Shown piece after piece: positions 30,573 through 40,120 of a stretch of DNA of 64,000 bases. Numbering within the stretch: position 1 is the first letter of the stretch; every line of letters starts with the position of its first letter. The position numbers and the translations under genes are program-made. Source of the DNA: Bacillus sp. FSL K6-3431. GTDB taxonomy: Bacteria > Bacillota > Bacilli > Bacillales > Bacillaceae_C. The notes under the pieces were generated by a model, which saw only the letters and a program-made list of their open reading frames with translations, was not told where the DNA came from and did not search any database. Location of the stretch: contig NZ_JBBOCT010000001.1 in NCBI RefSeq assembly GCF_038002605.1, forward strand, positions 5,208,001 to 5,272,000, given 5' to 3'.

Positions 30573-30771
30573 AATCACTATTGTTTTTTTGAAAAAGGGG
30601 AAATAATATCCTTTGTCGAATGGGGCTAGAGATGACTTGGAATTGAATTTGAGATAAGATGAAGAGAAACTCGATGCTTGTTGTTGAAAGGAGACATAGG
30701 GCATACCATATCGTTTAACATGATTAAGAAAAGCTGCTTTTCATCTTACTTAATCAATTTGCCCGAATAAC

Positions 30772-31461
30772 ATGAAGAATAGACAAAATGTGATGATAAA
30801 AGGTACGAAAAATGGTCTTTCATTACGATTAAATGATCAGTGTTCATATGAAGATTTATTAATAGAGCTTGAAGAAAAACTTGCAGATTTACATGGTGTA
30901 GATTCTGATAGTCCGCTTATTTCTGTCCGAATACAAACTGGCAATCGCTATTTGGAGGCAGGGCAGCAAGAAGAATTAAAGGAATTAATACGGCAAGAGC
31001 ACCATTTGATTGTAGAGGAAATTGAGAGTAATGTCTTGACAAAAGCAGAAGCAAAACAACATGTTGATGAACAAGAAATTACTTCAGTATCAACGATTGT
31101 TAGATCTGGTCAAGTGTTAGAAGTGACAGGAGATTTGCTTCTTGTAGGTGATGTAAATCCAGGTGCTACTGTTAGGGCAGGAGGTAATATTTTTATTATG
31201 GGCGCCTTAAAAGGTGTTGCACATGCAGGTTATAATGGTAAAACAGAGTCTGTGATTGTTGCTTCATTCATGACACCGTCACAGTTAAGAATTTTTGATA
31301 GTATAAGTCGAGCTCCAGACCATTATGACCATGAAGAACAACACCAAATGGAATGTGCATATATAGATAAAAATGACCACATTGTTATTGACCGTTTGCA
31401 AGTTTTGAAACATATAAGGCCGAATATTACTAGATTCAAAGGGGGACACTACTATGGGTGA
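30772..31461 (+). CDS. minC: MinC, septum-site inhibitor of FtsZ
   Basis: With MinD it blocks Z-ring formation near the poles. N-terminal domain about 1-100. The C-terminal beta-helix domain (TIVRSGQVLEVTGDLLLVGDVNPGA, GGNIFIMGALKGVAHAG) is textbook MinC. Length is 229 residues. Unusually, no Shine-Dalgarno sequence precedes ATG 30772. A 16-codon frame (30720-30770) ends one base before it, so initiation may depend on coupling. The gene overlaps minD by 8 bp. Confidence 0.95.
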   Translation: MKNRQNVMIKGTKNGLSLRLNDQCSYEDLLIELEEKLADLHGVDSDSPLISVRIQTGNRYLEAGQQEELKELIRQEHHLIVEEIESNVLTKAEAKQHVDEQEITSVSTIVRSGQVLEVTGDLLLVGDVNPGATVRAGGNIFIMGALKGVAHAGYNGKTESVIVASFMTPSQLRIFDSISRAPDHYDHEEQHQMECAYIDKNDHIVIDRLQVLKHIRPNITRFKGGHYYG

Positions 31462-32260
31462 GGCGATCGTAATCACATCCGGTAAAGGTGGGGTTGGAAA
31501 AACGACTACCTCTGCAAACCTGGGGACTGCACTTGCCCTTCAGGGGAAAAAGGTTTGTTTGATTGATACGGATATTGGGCTTAGGAATCTGGATGTTGTG
31601 TTGGGGCTTGAAAATCGAATTATTTATGATTTAGTCGATGTTGTTGAGGGACGTTGCAAACCTCATCAGGCGCTTGTGAAGGATAAGAGATTTGAAGATA
31701 AACTATTTTTACTTCCAGCAGCGCAAACAAGTGATAAAACAGCTGTATCTCCTGAACAAATGAGACAGTTAGTAACGGAAATGAAACAAGACTATGATTA
31801 TATTATTATAGATTGTCCTGCTGGTATTGAACAAGGATACAAAAATGCTGTAGCGGGTGCAGATCGTGCAATTGTTGTTACTACACCGGAAATTTCCGCG
31901 GTACGTGATGCAGACCGTATCATTGGATTGCTTGAAAAAGAAGAGAATGTAGAATCTCCAAAGCTGATCATTAATAGAATCCGGAGTCAGATGATGAAAA
32001 ATGGCGATGTACTTGATGTCGACGAAATTGCACAACATTTGTCTATCGATTTAATTGGTATTGTTCAAGATGACGAACAAGTAATTAAGTCATCTAATCA
32101 AGGAGAACCTATTGCACTTAATCCGAATAGTAAAGCTGGGATTGCTTACCGGAATATCGCCCGAAGAATACTTGGCGAATCTGTACCACTACAATCGCTT
32201 GAAGATGAAAAATCGGGTATGTTCGCCCGTATGAAGAAATTTTTTGGTGTACGAGTTTAA
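31454..32260 (+). CDS. minD: MinD, membrane-binding ATPase of the Min system
   Basis: Deviant Walker A ATPase (SGKGGVGKTT, residues 9-18) with switch regions DTDIGLRNLD and IIDCPAGIE. The C-terminus forms the amphipathic membrane-targeting helix (FARMKKFFGVRV). Length is 268 residues. AAAGGGGGAC precedes ATG 31454. In B. subtilis spoIVFA follows; here an inserted block intervenes. Confidence 0.97.
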   Translation: MGEAIVITSGKGGVGKTTTSANLGTALALQGKKVCLIDTDIGLRNLDVVLGLENRIIYDLVDVVEGRCKPHQALVKDKRFEDKLFLLPAAQTSDKTAVSPEQMRQLVTEMKQDYDYIIIDCPAGIEQGYKNAVAGADRAIVVTTPEISAVRDADRIIGLLEKEENVESPKLIINRIRSQMMKNGDVLDVDEIAQHLSIDLIGIVQDDEQVIKSSNQGEPIALNPNSKAGIAYRNIARRILGESVPLQSLEDEKSGMFARMKKFFGVRV

Positions 32261-32267
32261 AATAAAT

Positions 32268-32304
32268 CAAAAAACTTTCGATCTAAAGATCGAAAGTTTT
32301 TTGA
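32268..32304. terminator. Strong bidirectional terminator after minD
   Basis: A perfect 17-bp inverted repeat (core AAACTTTCGATC with GATCGAAAGTTT) with A and T runs on either side. Confidence 0.92.
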
Positions 32305-32422
32305 TTTTTAAGCTAGAGCGATGACGTGGAAATGCTTTCCCTTTACATGCTTTTGTGAATTCAGTTGCTAGAAGGAAATAGTAAATGTTTTCTTGCTTAA
32401 TATATATTTTGATTTTTTATTA

Positions 32423-32650
32423 GTGAATGACCCTCCTTAACACCTCGCGGATTGTTTGAAGAAGAGGCTTCCTGTTACCCAGACCATTGCGTAATGGTTA
32501 TCCCATACGTCTTACATTGTCTCCACAAGTGTAGATTAACCTGTTCGGACACAATCTTGACCTACAGCTTTTTTTTGTCAGATGTTAACATGACCGTCAC
32601 CTTTTGAATCAGTGGATTTACAACCATTAAAGAACATTGTTTTATACGGA
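32423..32650 (-). ncRNA. Orphan omega-RNA-like scar of an IS200/IS605-type element
   Basis: Read on the minus strand, this non-coding region carries the block CTGGGTAACAGGAAGCCTC, preceded by a hairpin (ACCATTACGCAATGGT) and by ACACTTGTGGAGACAATGTAAGACG. It ends near GGAGGGTCATTCAC. I recall this layout from the 3' ends of tnpB transposons in Bacilli, where it forms the guide scaffold (omega RNA) and right end. No tnpB frame is present; the next minus-strand gene is a kinase. It is either a decayed scar or a solo guide-like RNA. The 5' boundary is uncertain. Confidence 0.55.
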
Positions 32651-32786
32651 AGCTTTTTAGGCTAAAAGTCTAACCGAAGTTCATCCCCCTTGCCATTGGG
32701 CTCTGCCCGTTACATACTTGAAAAGGAAGACTTCTTTTGGAAAAACGTTAAATTGTTTAGAAATAAGCAGTAAGCAATATTAGCTT

Positions 32787-35700
32787 TTAAAGTTTAGGTA
32801 TATGAAAACTAACCGTAGTACCTTGATTAGGAGCGCTTATTATTTGTAAGCCTTCTCCATTTAGTCGCTTTAATCGCCTAATTGTGTTGGTTAAACCAAT
32901 CCCACTAACTTCATCACGTTGTCCATTAAGAACCTTCGTTACTTTACTTTGGTTCATTCCTACCCCATCATCAACTATCACGATATTAAAGAAGTTGGGC
33001 TGTTCAGTAATTCGAATACATATTGTGCCTCCATTTGGACGTTTAAGGACACCATGTCTGACAGCATTTTCAACGATAGGCTGAATGGATAAAGGTGGGA
33101 TTTGTAAAGATAGTGGTTCATCAACCTCCCATTTTACTTGCAGCCTTTCTCCAAAGCGCTCTTTTTCAATAAACAAATAAGAACGTATAAGGGCAAGCTC
33201 GTCTCTAAGTGGAATAACTGTCCTTGTATTACTTACAGTAAAGCTTCTCCGTAGATAATTTCCAAATTCCTCTAGTAGAATAACCATTCTTTCTGAATCA
33301 ATTTCACTTAGTGCAGCAATCGTGTTTAATGTATTAAATAAAAAATGCGGTTGAATTTGAGCTTGTAACCATGCGGCTTCCATTCCTAGTTGCTCTTTTA
33401 TCGCTCTTCTTAATTCGATTAAGGCTTTAACACGGGATTTTAATTCTAATGCTTCTACTGGTTTTACAACATAATCGTTAGCACCTGTACGGAAAGCGGT
33501 ATGTACATCTTCGAGTTGCCCGCGAGCAGTTAGCAATAAAATCGGCAATTCAGAGATAGAAAACTGCTTGCGAAGAGTACGGGTCAATTCATAACCAGAT
33601 ATATAGGGCATCATCACATCAGAAATAATTAAATCCCATTCTCCTTTGTTTATCTGAATCAATGCATCTTTCCCGCTTGTTGCAGTGGTAATATCATATT
33701 CTAAAGAAAGTATATTACTTAAAACATTTAAGTTAATCGGATCATCGTCAACAACTAGGATTTTTGCCTTTGCTTCGTCACCTATAGCTAATAGCTGCGG
33801 CTCGATTAGTTCTGTCTCCTTTATTCCAGGTAATATCCTGTTAAAAATAGAAGCATCGACTTCTGATTGACTTTCCTTTTCAATGCTGGAAAATTCGGCT
33901 AACGGAAGCGTAAATGAGAAGACAGAGCCTTGCCCCGGAGTTGAATCCACGCTAAGTTTCCCACCATGCAGTTCAACTAATTGCTTGCAAATACTAAGGC
34001 CTAAACCAATACCACCACCAATAGAAGTCATGCTAGCATTTTCTTGTATGTACGGTTGAAATATCTGCTGTTGCGTTTCTGTACCGATTCCAATTCCGGT
34101 ATCGCGAATATAAATAGTTGCTATGTTTTCCTTATAATCACTATAGAGCGTAATCGTTCCTTCATTTGTATATTTAACTGCATTATGCAGGAGGTTAAAT
34201 AAGATTTGAATTAGTCGATTTTCATCTGCTATTACTTTAGGAAAAGTGACTGGGATATCTAGATGTAAACGAATATTCTTTCCCTCTGTCATAAAATGAA
34301 TCATATCGAATACACCGGTGGCAATTGCATGAACACTAATACTTTGTTTGTGGAGGCGAATATTTTTTTCCTTTAAATGTGTAATATCAAGAAGATCATT
34401 TAGCGTATACGTCATCCGCCGCCCTACTTTAATAAGTAGTTCTAAGTTATTCCTGTTTTTATTCGTTAAATGGTCTGTTTGGTCTTCCAAAATAGTTTGT
34501 GCAATATTTATTACACTATGGAGTGGATTCCGCAATTCATGCGACGTGTTTGCTAAAAATTCATCGCGCATTTTATCCACTTTCTGAAGTATCTTCGTTT
34601 GTTCTCGATTTTGGTTAGATATTTGAATATGGCGTTTAAATAGAAAGAAGGTAAAAACCATAATCGAAATAATAAAGTCATATGGATAGTAAGGGATTTT
34701 TACCAAGTTTGCATTTATAGCAATTCCCCATAAAATATTGACAAAATTACCTGTATTGGACAATAGGATAAAAATCGCATCCGAATCTCCTTTTCGAATA
34801 ATTTGAAGTAAAAGTATAAACATGAGTAGATAGGTCATAGCATTTAAAAACATCGTAGCAGATCCTATAAACAGCATGTATTGAAAAGGAGCAAATAAAA
34901 TGATGAGCGCTAAAATAATGTATAGTGTTAAAAACACTTGAATGATCCGGCTTTTTAAGTTAAAAGCAGATGTAATAAATGCGAGCATAAAAAATAGAAC
35001 ACCAATAAAGGATAAATACATTAATTTTATTGACCACTTGATATCAATTGGTAACCAAGAAAATAATATTCTATCTTCATCTACTAAAATAGAGAAAATA
35101 GCAAAAACGAGTAATAAGCTAAAGTAAATGAGTTCTTTTTGTTGTTTGCCAATAATGTATAAGCCGAAAGAGTATAGTCCATGTAATAATAAAATAACAC
35201 AAACGATAATTTGCAATGAACTTGATGAATTTGCCTCATTGTTTATAGCGAGTGCTGTTCCGAATTTGATTGATTTAGGAATACCAACAGTATAAGCAGA
35301 TTCATAGTTTGCAACATGAATGACCATTTCAATATGATTGTGGTCTGTTTGAAAAATCGCTGAGTATGGACCAAGTTTCCCATTATATTGGCTAGCCGTC
35401 TTCGCTGGTTGGCCAGACTCTGCTATTAATGATCCATTTATAAAAACTTTTGATGCCGTTGGTATATCTTGGACTAGAATTCCGTATATCTGCTCCTTAT
35501 CGATAGGGAGTGAGATTTGTAAGCGATAAGTGCCAAAACCTTGAGCTGGTAATAGAGAATTGTCTGATGTCGTTCTGTTCGAATTATTGGGTACTGTAAC
35601 TAGGTTATTGTCAAGATCTATCCTTTTATCTGAGTCATGACTTAGAAAATGATCCGGATAATATTCCCATTCTCCGTCTAGGGTGACCGTTTTTTCCTTA

Positions 35701-35867
35701 GTAAACTCCCAATTTCGCAAATCTATTATCCCTTTCTTTGCCTGGGGAGGATCAGCAGGTATGTGAGACAAAATCCATATCATTCGAAAACTAGTTAATG
35801 TAAATAAGAATAGAATCATAATAATAAAAATTTTTCGCTTTGACATGTGATTATTCGTTAATATCAT
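32787..35867 (-). CDS. Hybrid sensor kinase with two kinase modules and a receiver
   Basis: 1026 residues. An N-terminal signal helix leads to an extracytoplasmic beta-sandwich sensor (about 40-205) and seven transmembrane helices (about 217-412), the 7TM-DISM layout. HisKA has H443 (TSHELRNP). The first HATPase has N562 and DTGIGIG at 589-595. The receiver domain has D707-D709, phospho-acceptor D750 and K802. A LytS-type kinase module then has H841 (QIQPHFLFNTLN), and a second HATPase has N934 and DDGVG. AAGGAATG supports ATG 35867. No partner response regulator is adjacent. Ligand and output are unknown. The gene is inserted between minD and spoIVFA. Confidence 0.9.
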   Translation of the reverse strand: MILTNNHMSKRKIFIIMILFLFTLTSFRMIWILSHIPADPPQAKKGIIDLRNWEFTKEKTVTLDGEWEYYPDHFLSHDSDKRIDLDNNLVTVPNNSNRTTSDNSLLPAQGFGTYRLQISLPIDKEQIYGILVQDIPTASKVFINGSLIAESGQPAKTASQYNGKLGPYSAIFQTDHNHIEMVIHVANYESAYTVGIPKSIKFGTALAINNEANSSSSLQIIVCVILLLHGLYSFGLYIIGKQQKELIYFSLLLVFAIFSILVDEDRILFSWLPIDIKWSIKLMYLSFIGVLFFMLAFITSAFNLKSRIIQVFLTLYIILALIILFAPFQYMLFIGSATMFLNAMTYLLMFILLLQIIRKGDSDAIFILLSNTGNFVNILWGIAINANLVKIPYYPYDFIISIMVFTFFLFKRHIQISNQNREQTKILQKVDKMRDEFLANTSHELRNPLHSVINIAQTILEDQTDHLTNKNRNNLELLIKVGRRMTYTLNDLLDITHLKEKNIRLHKQSISVHAIATGVFDMIHFMTEGKNIRLHLDIPVTFPKVIADENRLIQILFNLLHNAVKYTNEGTITLYSDYKENIATIYIRDTGIGIGTETQQQIFQPYIQENASMTSIGGGIGLGLSICKQLVELHGGKLSVDSTPGQGSVFSFTLPLAEFSSIEKESQSEVDASIFNRILPGIKETELIEPQLLAIGDEAKAKILVVDDDPINLNVLSNILSLEYDITTATSGKDALIQINKGEWDLIISDVMMPYISGYELTRTLRKQFSISELPILLLTARGQLEDVHTAFRTGANDYVVKPVEALELKSRVKALIELRRAIKEQLGMEAAWLQAQIQPHFLFNTLNTIAALSEIDSERMVILLEEFGNYLRRSFTVSNTRTVIPLRDELALIRSYLFIEKERFGERLQVKWEVDEPLSLQIPPLSIQPIVENAVRHGVLKRPNGGTICIRITEQPNFFNIVIVDDGVGMNQSKVTKVLNGQRDEVSGIGLTNTIRRLKRLNGEGLQIISAPNQGTTVSFHIPKL

Positions 35868-36245
35868 CTATTTCATTCCTTTATGTATAGGCCAAAATAA
35901 TATACTTAGTCTGGATCCTAAAAGAAAGCGCCACTTTGATTTATGGGCCCCTTTTGTAATTTTCCAGGTTATTACTATTTTACATAATTTATATATATAT
36001 GTCGAAAGCGTATTGGGGGAAATCATACAGAACGGACAAAATCTCAAGATAATGTATGAGTAATATGTAGTTCAGCTACTCAGTATATGAAAATATTTTA
36101 TAGGAATATCTATGTGGTATGTAAGTGCAGGCGATTATCGCTGTATATCTATTCAACATAAAATCATATGTGTTTCTTATTGAACTGCATATTTGGGAGG
36201 GACGAGTCATATCGTAGTATAAATTAGTGAGGGGGATGGTGAGGG
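35868..36245. promoter_or_regulatory. Divergent control region between the hybrid kinase and spoIVFA
   Basis: A 378-bp AT-rich gap without a convincing ORF. GTATATC (36143-36149), a 15-bp spacer and CATATG (36165-36170) weakly resemble a sigma-E promoter for spoIVFA, which is sigma-E controlled in B. subtilis. An AT-rich run near 35985-36000 could hold the kinase promoter. No operator was recognised. Confidence 0.3.
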
Positions 36246-37013
36246 ATGAATCAGAGGGCAAATGAGATTCGGAAGCGGCTCGCTAGTCGCCGAAGGCAAT
36301 ATCCACTAAACAAAGATAACAAAATACCTGAGAAGCCTATTATATACGATCACGATATAGATGAGGAACAATCTGTGTTCCAGTCTGAACCTGGCACTTC
36401 ATTTCATCCACTATGGAATAAAGAAGTATTTTTTATGAAAATACTTGGCTCAGCACTTCTTGTGTTAATAGTAGCTATTGTTTATCAATCACCATCATCG
36501 TTTTTTGAAAATGCTAGATCGAGGGTAGAGATAGTAATGGAGAAAGAATTCCAGTTCGCTGCTGTGGGTAAATGGTATGAGGAACGGTTTGGAAAACCAC
36601 TTGCTTTGCTACCTGTTGGAACGCAGGATGAAACTGTTTCTACATCACATAAAGAAAATTATGCGCAACCAGTTTCCGGCGAAGTATTGGCACAATTTGC
36701 TGATGATGGGAGAGGAATAACCCTTGAGACTGGATCCGGTGCAGAGGTAGGGGCAATGACTGAAGGTACTGTGATTTTCGCAGGTAAACAAGAAGGTATC
36801 GGAAACACGGTAATTATTCAACATCCGGATCAATCAGAGTCATGGTATGGAAGATTAGATAAAATTACAGTTAAGCCGCGCGATAAGGTTGCGTCAGGAA
36901 AGATAGTCGGAACCGTTTCTAAAGGAAAAGATGGCACAGCTGGAGAATTTTATTTTGCTATTAAGCAGGAGAATAAATTTATTGATCCTATTCAGGTGAT
37001 GAACTTTGATTAA
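36246..37013 (+). CDS. spoIVFA: SpoIVFA, inhibitor/anchor of the SpoIVFB protease
   Basis: Mother-cell protein in the outer forespore membrane that holds SpoIVFB inactive until the SpoIVB signal arrives. It has a basic N-terminus (RKRLASRRRQ), one membrane helix (about 64-80, FMKILGSALLVLIVAIVY) and an extracytoplasmic M23/LytM-like domain (about 135-250). The HxxxD and HxH metal ligands expected of an active peptidase are not evident, as expected for this regulatory protein. Length is 255 residues. It overlaps spoIVFB by 8 bp. Confidence 0.93.
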   Translation: MNQRANEIRKRLASRRRQYPLNKDNKIPEKPIIYDHDIDEEQSVFQSEPGTSFHPLWNKEVFFMKILGSALLVLIVAIVYQSPSSFFENARSRVEIVMEKEFQFAAVGKWYEERFGKPLALLPVGTQDETVSTSHKENYAQPVSGEVLAQFADDGRGITLETGSGAEVGAMTEGTVIFAGKQEGIGNTVIIQHPDQSESWYGRLDKITVKPRDKVASGKIVGTVSKGKDGTAGEFYFAIKQENKFIDPIQVMNFD

Positions 37014-37872
37014 GTACTTTCAACTGGTGCAGAAGATTCATATTCATCCGCTATTTTGGGGAGTTGCGGGCTTAGCAATCATCACTGGTTACTTTTGGGA
37101 GCTGCTTGCATTGTTTCTAATTGTAATTTTTCATGAGATGGGGCATGCAATAGCTGCTCAATACTTTGCATGGAGGATACAACGAATTCAAATTTTACCA
37201 TTTGGTGGGATTTGTATAGTCGATGAGCATGGAAATAAGCCGATGAAAGAAGAACTGCTCATTATATTAGCAGGTCCTGTCCAGCATATTTTGTTAGCTA
37301 TTCTCATACTTATTCTTCAATATTTTTCTGTTGTTACACCAGAGTACATGCAGCTCTTTTTACAGTTTAATCTAATGATATTGATTTTTAATCTTTTGCC
37401 TGTTTGGCCTTTAGATGGTGGCAAATTAGTACAATTATTTCTTGCGTCACGAAAACCATATATAGTTGCTTTTAAACAATCTGTTATTAGTTCATTAATA
37501 ATGTTACTTGCATTACATGTATTTGTACTTATTATATCCCCTTTAAATGTCCAAATATGGATAGTATTAATTTATTTATATATAGGACTATGGTTGGAAT
37601 GGAAACAACACCAATTTACGTTTATGAAGTTTTTACTGGAAAGGCATTATGGGAAGAAACAGGATCTACGACAAATACAATCAATTGATGCACATGGCGA
37701 TGAGTTTTTATATCAATCGATGGAAAAGTTTCGCAGAGACTGCAAACATATTATTCATGTTGGGGACGAGAAAATGCTAATTGGAAAATTAGATGAAAAT
37801 GAACTTTTGCATGCATATTTTAATGAAAAACAAGTAAATGCGAAGTTAAAAGAGATTGTTTATTATGATTGA
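37006..37872 (+). CDS. spoIVFB: SpoIVFB, intramembrane protease for pro-sigma-K
   Basis: Site-2 zinc protease that cleaves pro-sigma-K. HEMGH gives H43, E44 and H47; the third ligand is D137 in NLLPVWPLDGG. Six transmembrane segments fill the first 190 residues. The C-terminal CBS-like domain (about 215-288) senses ATP in the B. subtilis enzyme. It is 288 residues, equal to B. subtilis. The TTG start lies inside the end of spoIVFA, so the pair is translationally coupled. In relatives rplU follows directly; here an island intervenes. Confidence 0.95.
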   Translation: MIKYFQLVQKIHIHPLFWGVAGLAIITGYFWELLALFLIVIFHEMGHAIAAQYFAWRIQRIQILPFGGICIVDEHGNKPMKEELLIILAGPVQHILLAILILILQYFSVVTPEYMQLFLQFNLMILIFNLLPVWPLDGGKLVQLFLASRKPYIVAFKQSVISSLIMLLALHVFVLIISPLNVQIWIVLIYLYIGLWLEWKQHQFTFMKFLLERHYGKKQDLRQIQSIDAHGDEFLYQSMEKFRRDCKHIIHVGDEKMLIGKLDENELLHAYFNEKQVNAKLKEIVYYD

Positions 37873-37912
37873 CTATGGTCATAATCACAGTTACATTATA
37901 ATAAAGTAGTGT

Positions 37913-37947
37913 GGGACTCGCGGAAAGAAGCTAGTCCTCATTTTTTA
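37913..37947 (+). terminator. Terminator after spoIVFB (copy 1 of a duplicated terminator)
   Basis: GGACT pairs with AGTCC around a loop containing CGCGGAAAGAAGCT, followed by TCATTTTTTATTT. An almost identical sequence lies at 45323-45359, at the other end of the inserted island. Confidence 0.75.
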
Positions 37948-38011
37948 TTTCATGTGCCAGATAAGATAATATTAGCCATTATAAATTGATCGTTTATGGG
38001 GGGGAATCTAC

Positions 38012-38863
38012 TTGGATATCGATCTTAGATACAAAGGATTACATGATCCGATCCACATTAGCCATCGCAAGCGAGATACCAAAAATGCAATGCCTAAAAA
38101 CCATATCCACGTTGATCATTATGAAGTGTATTATTTAATGGCTGGTAAACGAAAGTATTTTATTAAGGATAAAACTTATTATGTTAATCCTGGGTACCTT
38201 GTTTTTATCAATAAAGGCGTTCTTCATAGGACATTGCATATTGATGACTACGCACATGAGAGATTATTAATCAATTTTACGGACAAATATTTTGAGGGCG
38301 AAAAAAGAACGTTTCCTTCTCTTCTCCAATCTGTTTTTAATCAAACGCTTATCATTCAGCTTAATCGACATGAGCAGCAAGAGTTTGAACATATTTTATT
38401 TACGATGATTAAAGAAATTCAAAAAGTGGACGAAGGCTATGAACTATATTTGGAGGCATTGTTATCACAACTCCTCATTTCTTCAGTCCGTTATTTAAAT
38501 CGGAATAGTGCTCGTAAGCAAGAATGTACCGGAAGTGTCTATCATAAAATAACGGATATTATTCATTACATTAATAAGCATTACCACTCTCATGACCTAT
38601 CGCTTGATTCTGTTGCAGATCAATTTTTTATTAGTCCTTATTATTTAAGTCGAGTTTTCAAAAAAACAACAGGGTTTACGTATAGTGAATATTTAAATCA
38701 TGTCCGTATTCTAGAAGCCCAGCGATTATTGCGAGAATCGAACATGAAAGTAATTGAAATTGCAGGAAAAGTAGGATTCAATAGTTTAACTCATTTTGGA
38801 AGGGTGTTTAAAAATAATACGCGTTTTGCTCCCTCTACATATCGGAAAGTTCACTACCTTTAA
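38012..38863 (+). CDS. AraC-family transcriptional regulator
   Basis: 283 residues. The N-terminal cupin-like sensor domain (about 20-110, HIHVDHYEVYYLMAGKRKYFI then PGYLVFINKGVLHRT) is typical of sugar-responsive AraC proteins. The C-terminal double helix-turn-helix (about 182-283) includes LSLDSVADQFFISPYYLSRVFKKTTG and IEIAGKVGFNSLTHFGRVFKN. The TTG start follows a G-rich site (GGGGGGAAT). Next to the sugar operon and in the same direction, it is probably its activator. The inducer is unknown. Confidence 0.92.
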   Translation: MDIDLRYKGLHDPIHISHRKRDTKNAMPKNHIHVDHYEVYYLMAGKRKYFIKDKTYYVNPGYLVFINKGVLHRTLHIDDYAHERLLINFTDKYFEGEKRTFPSLLQSVFNQTLIIQLNRHEQQEFEHILFTMIKEIQKVDEGYELYLEALLSQLLISSVRYLNRNSARKQECTGSVYHKITDIIHYINKHYHSHDLSLDSVADQFFISPYYLSRVFKKTTGFTYSEYLNHVRILEAQRLLRESNMKVIEIAGKVGFNSLTHFGRVFKNNTRFAPSTYRKVHYL

Positions 38864-38866
38864 TTT

Positions 38867-38903
38867 AAAAAGTTTCCTTATTTAGACTAAGGGAACTTTT
38901 TTT
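38867..38903 (+). terminator. Terminator of the araC-type gene
   Basis: AAAAGTTTCCTTA pairs with TAAGGGAACTTTT, followed by T residues. Confidence 0.85.
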
Positions 38904-39235
38904 GCATTAAGTGCAAATTATGTTGTGTTTCTCTAATTTCAACAAGAAATGATTAGAAATGGACGGGTGACGCTTTTATAGTAGAGAGAGTGGATGACGT
39001 CCATGTTGAAATCATTTGGCCTAAGCTTACTATAAACGAGAATTTGGGCAATTTAATCATGCGTAATCGCCACCACATCCTGGCTTTTATCTCGATGACA
39101 GTATAAGGAATCGGTGAAACCGAACATTTTATCCCGAATTTTCTTTAGGGTTTAAGAACCCCAGGTGATTCCACGATGTTTCAGCTTGCTGAAACGAGTT
39201 CACTCATAAACAAGTAGAATAGGAGAATGGAACAG
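38904..39235 (+). promoter_or_regulatory. Leader/control region of the sugar operon
   Basis: About 330 bp without a gene. It holds two perfect small palindromes (GGGTTTAAGAACCC near 39148, TTTCAGCTTGCTGAAA near 39179) and a -10-like TATAGT near 38978 with no good -35, which would suit an AraC-activated promoter. The AraC binding sites cannot be identified by eye. Confidence 0.35.
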
Positions 39236-40120
39236 ATGAAAACTAAATTTGGTTGCTGTCTAGTACTTGGTTCGTTTGTTCCTCAAACAAAAGGAAAGAG
39301 AGAAAAGACGAACATAGCGAAACAACTTCAAGTTGAGTTAGCGATGTTAGAGAAAAATGGGTATGAATTCGCGGAACTAACCGTCCAATCCCTTTCACAA
39401 TTGACAGAAGAGGAGTTTATGGAAACGTTACAGGTGATCCAACAATCATCTCTCAACATACCGGTGTTTAATAGTTTTATTCCTCCTCAGTTGAAGGTGA
39501 CTGGCCCGAACGTATCAGAAGGTGATTTGGAAAACTTTCTGGATTTAGCGATGAAACGGGTCCAAGCGGCTGGAGGAGAACAAATTATTTTCGGTAGTGG
39601 AGCAGCTCGTACAGTCCCGGATGGGTTTTCTAGGGAACGTGGCCAAGAACAAATCAAGCAGTTTTTACGATGCTGTAATGTATATGGTGAGAAATACGGG
39701 CTTACCGTTGCCATTGAACCGCTAAATAAAGGAGAAAGCAACATTATCAATACAGTGGAGGAGGCGGTGTTACTAGCGACAGAATTGAACTTACCCCATA
39801 TCAAAATATTGGCGGATAGTTACCATATGGATATAGAGAAAGAATCGTTCAATATTTTAAGAAAAGCTACAAAAAATGGATGGCTTGCACATGTGCATAT
39901 TTCTGATCGTGAAAGACGCTTTCCGGGAGAAATGGAGGGCAAAGAATCGATTGATTTTTCGAAGCTTTTTCTTGTTTTGCAGGAGGCAGAGTATCAAGGA
40001 TTGATTTCTGCAGAATGTAGCTCGTCTTCGATCGCTAAATCGAGCGCTTTATCTCTTCAATTTGTAAAAAATACTTGGTCAAATGTTCAAGGAGGTAAAG
40101 TGAATGTCAATTCAGATTAA
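39236..40120 (+). CDS. Sugar phosphate isomerase/epimerase-like TIM-barrel protein
   Basis: 294 residues of the xylose-isomerase-like (AP endonuclease 2) TIM-barrel superfamily. Likely metal ligands are the Glu in VAIEPLNKGESN, Asp and His in ADSYHMD, His/Asp in HVHISDRE and the Glu in SAECSSS. AGGAG places translation at ATG 39236, 9 bases downstream; ATG 39227 would be too close. The end overlaps the next gene by 17 bp. Substrate unknown; a keto-sugar or inositol-type epimerase is plausible from the family. Confidence 0.85.
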   Translation: MKTKFGCCLVLGSFVPQTKGKREKTNIAKQLQVELAMLEKNGYEFAELTVQSLSQLTEEEFMETLQVIQQSSLNIPVFNSFIPPQLKVTGPNVSEGDLENFLDLAMKRVQAAGGEQIIFGSGAARTVPDGFSRERGQEQIKQFLRCCNVYGEKYGLTVAIEPLNKGESNIINTVEEAVLLATELNLPHIKILADSYHMDIEKESFNILRKATKNGWLAHVHISDRERRFPGEMEGKESIDFSKLFLVLQEAEYQGLISAECSSSSIAKSSALSLQFVKNTWSNVQGGKVNVNSD

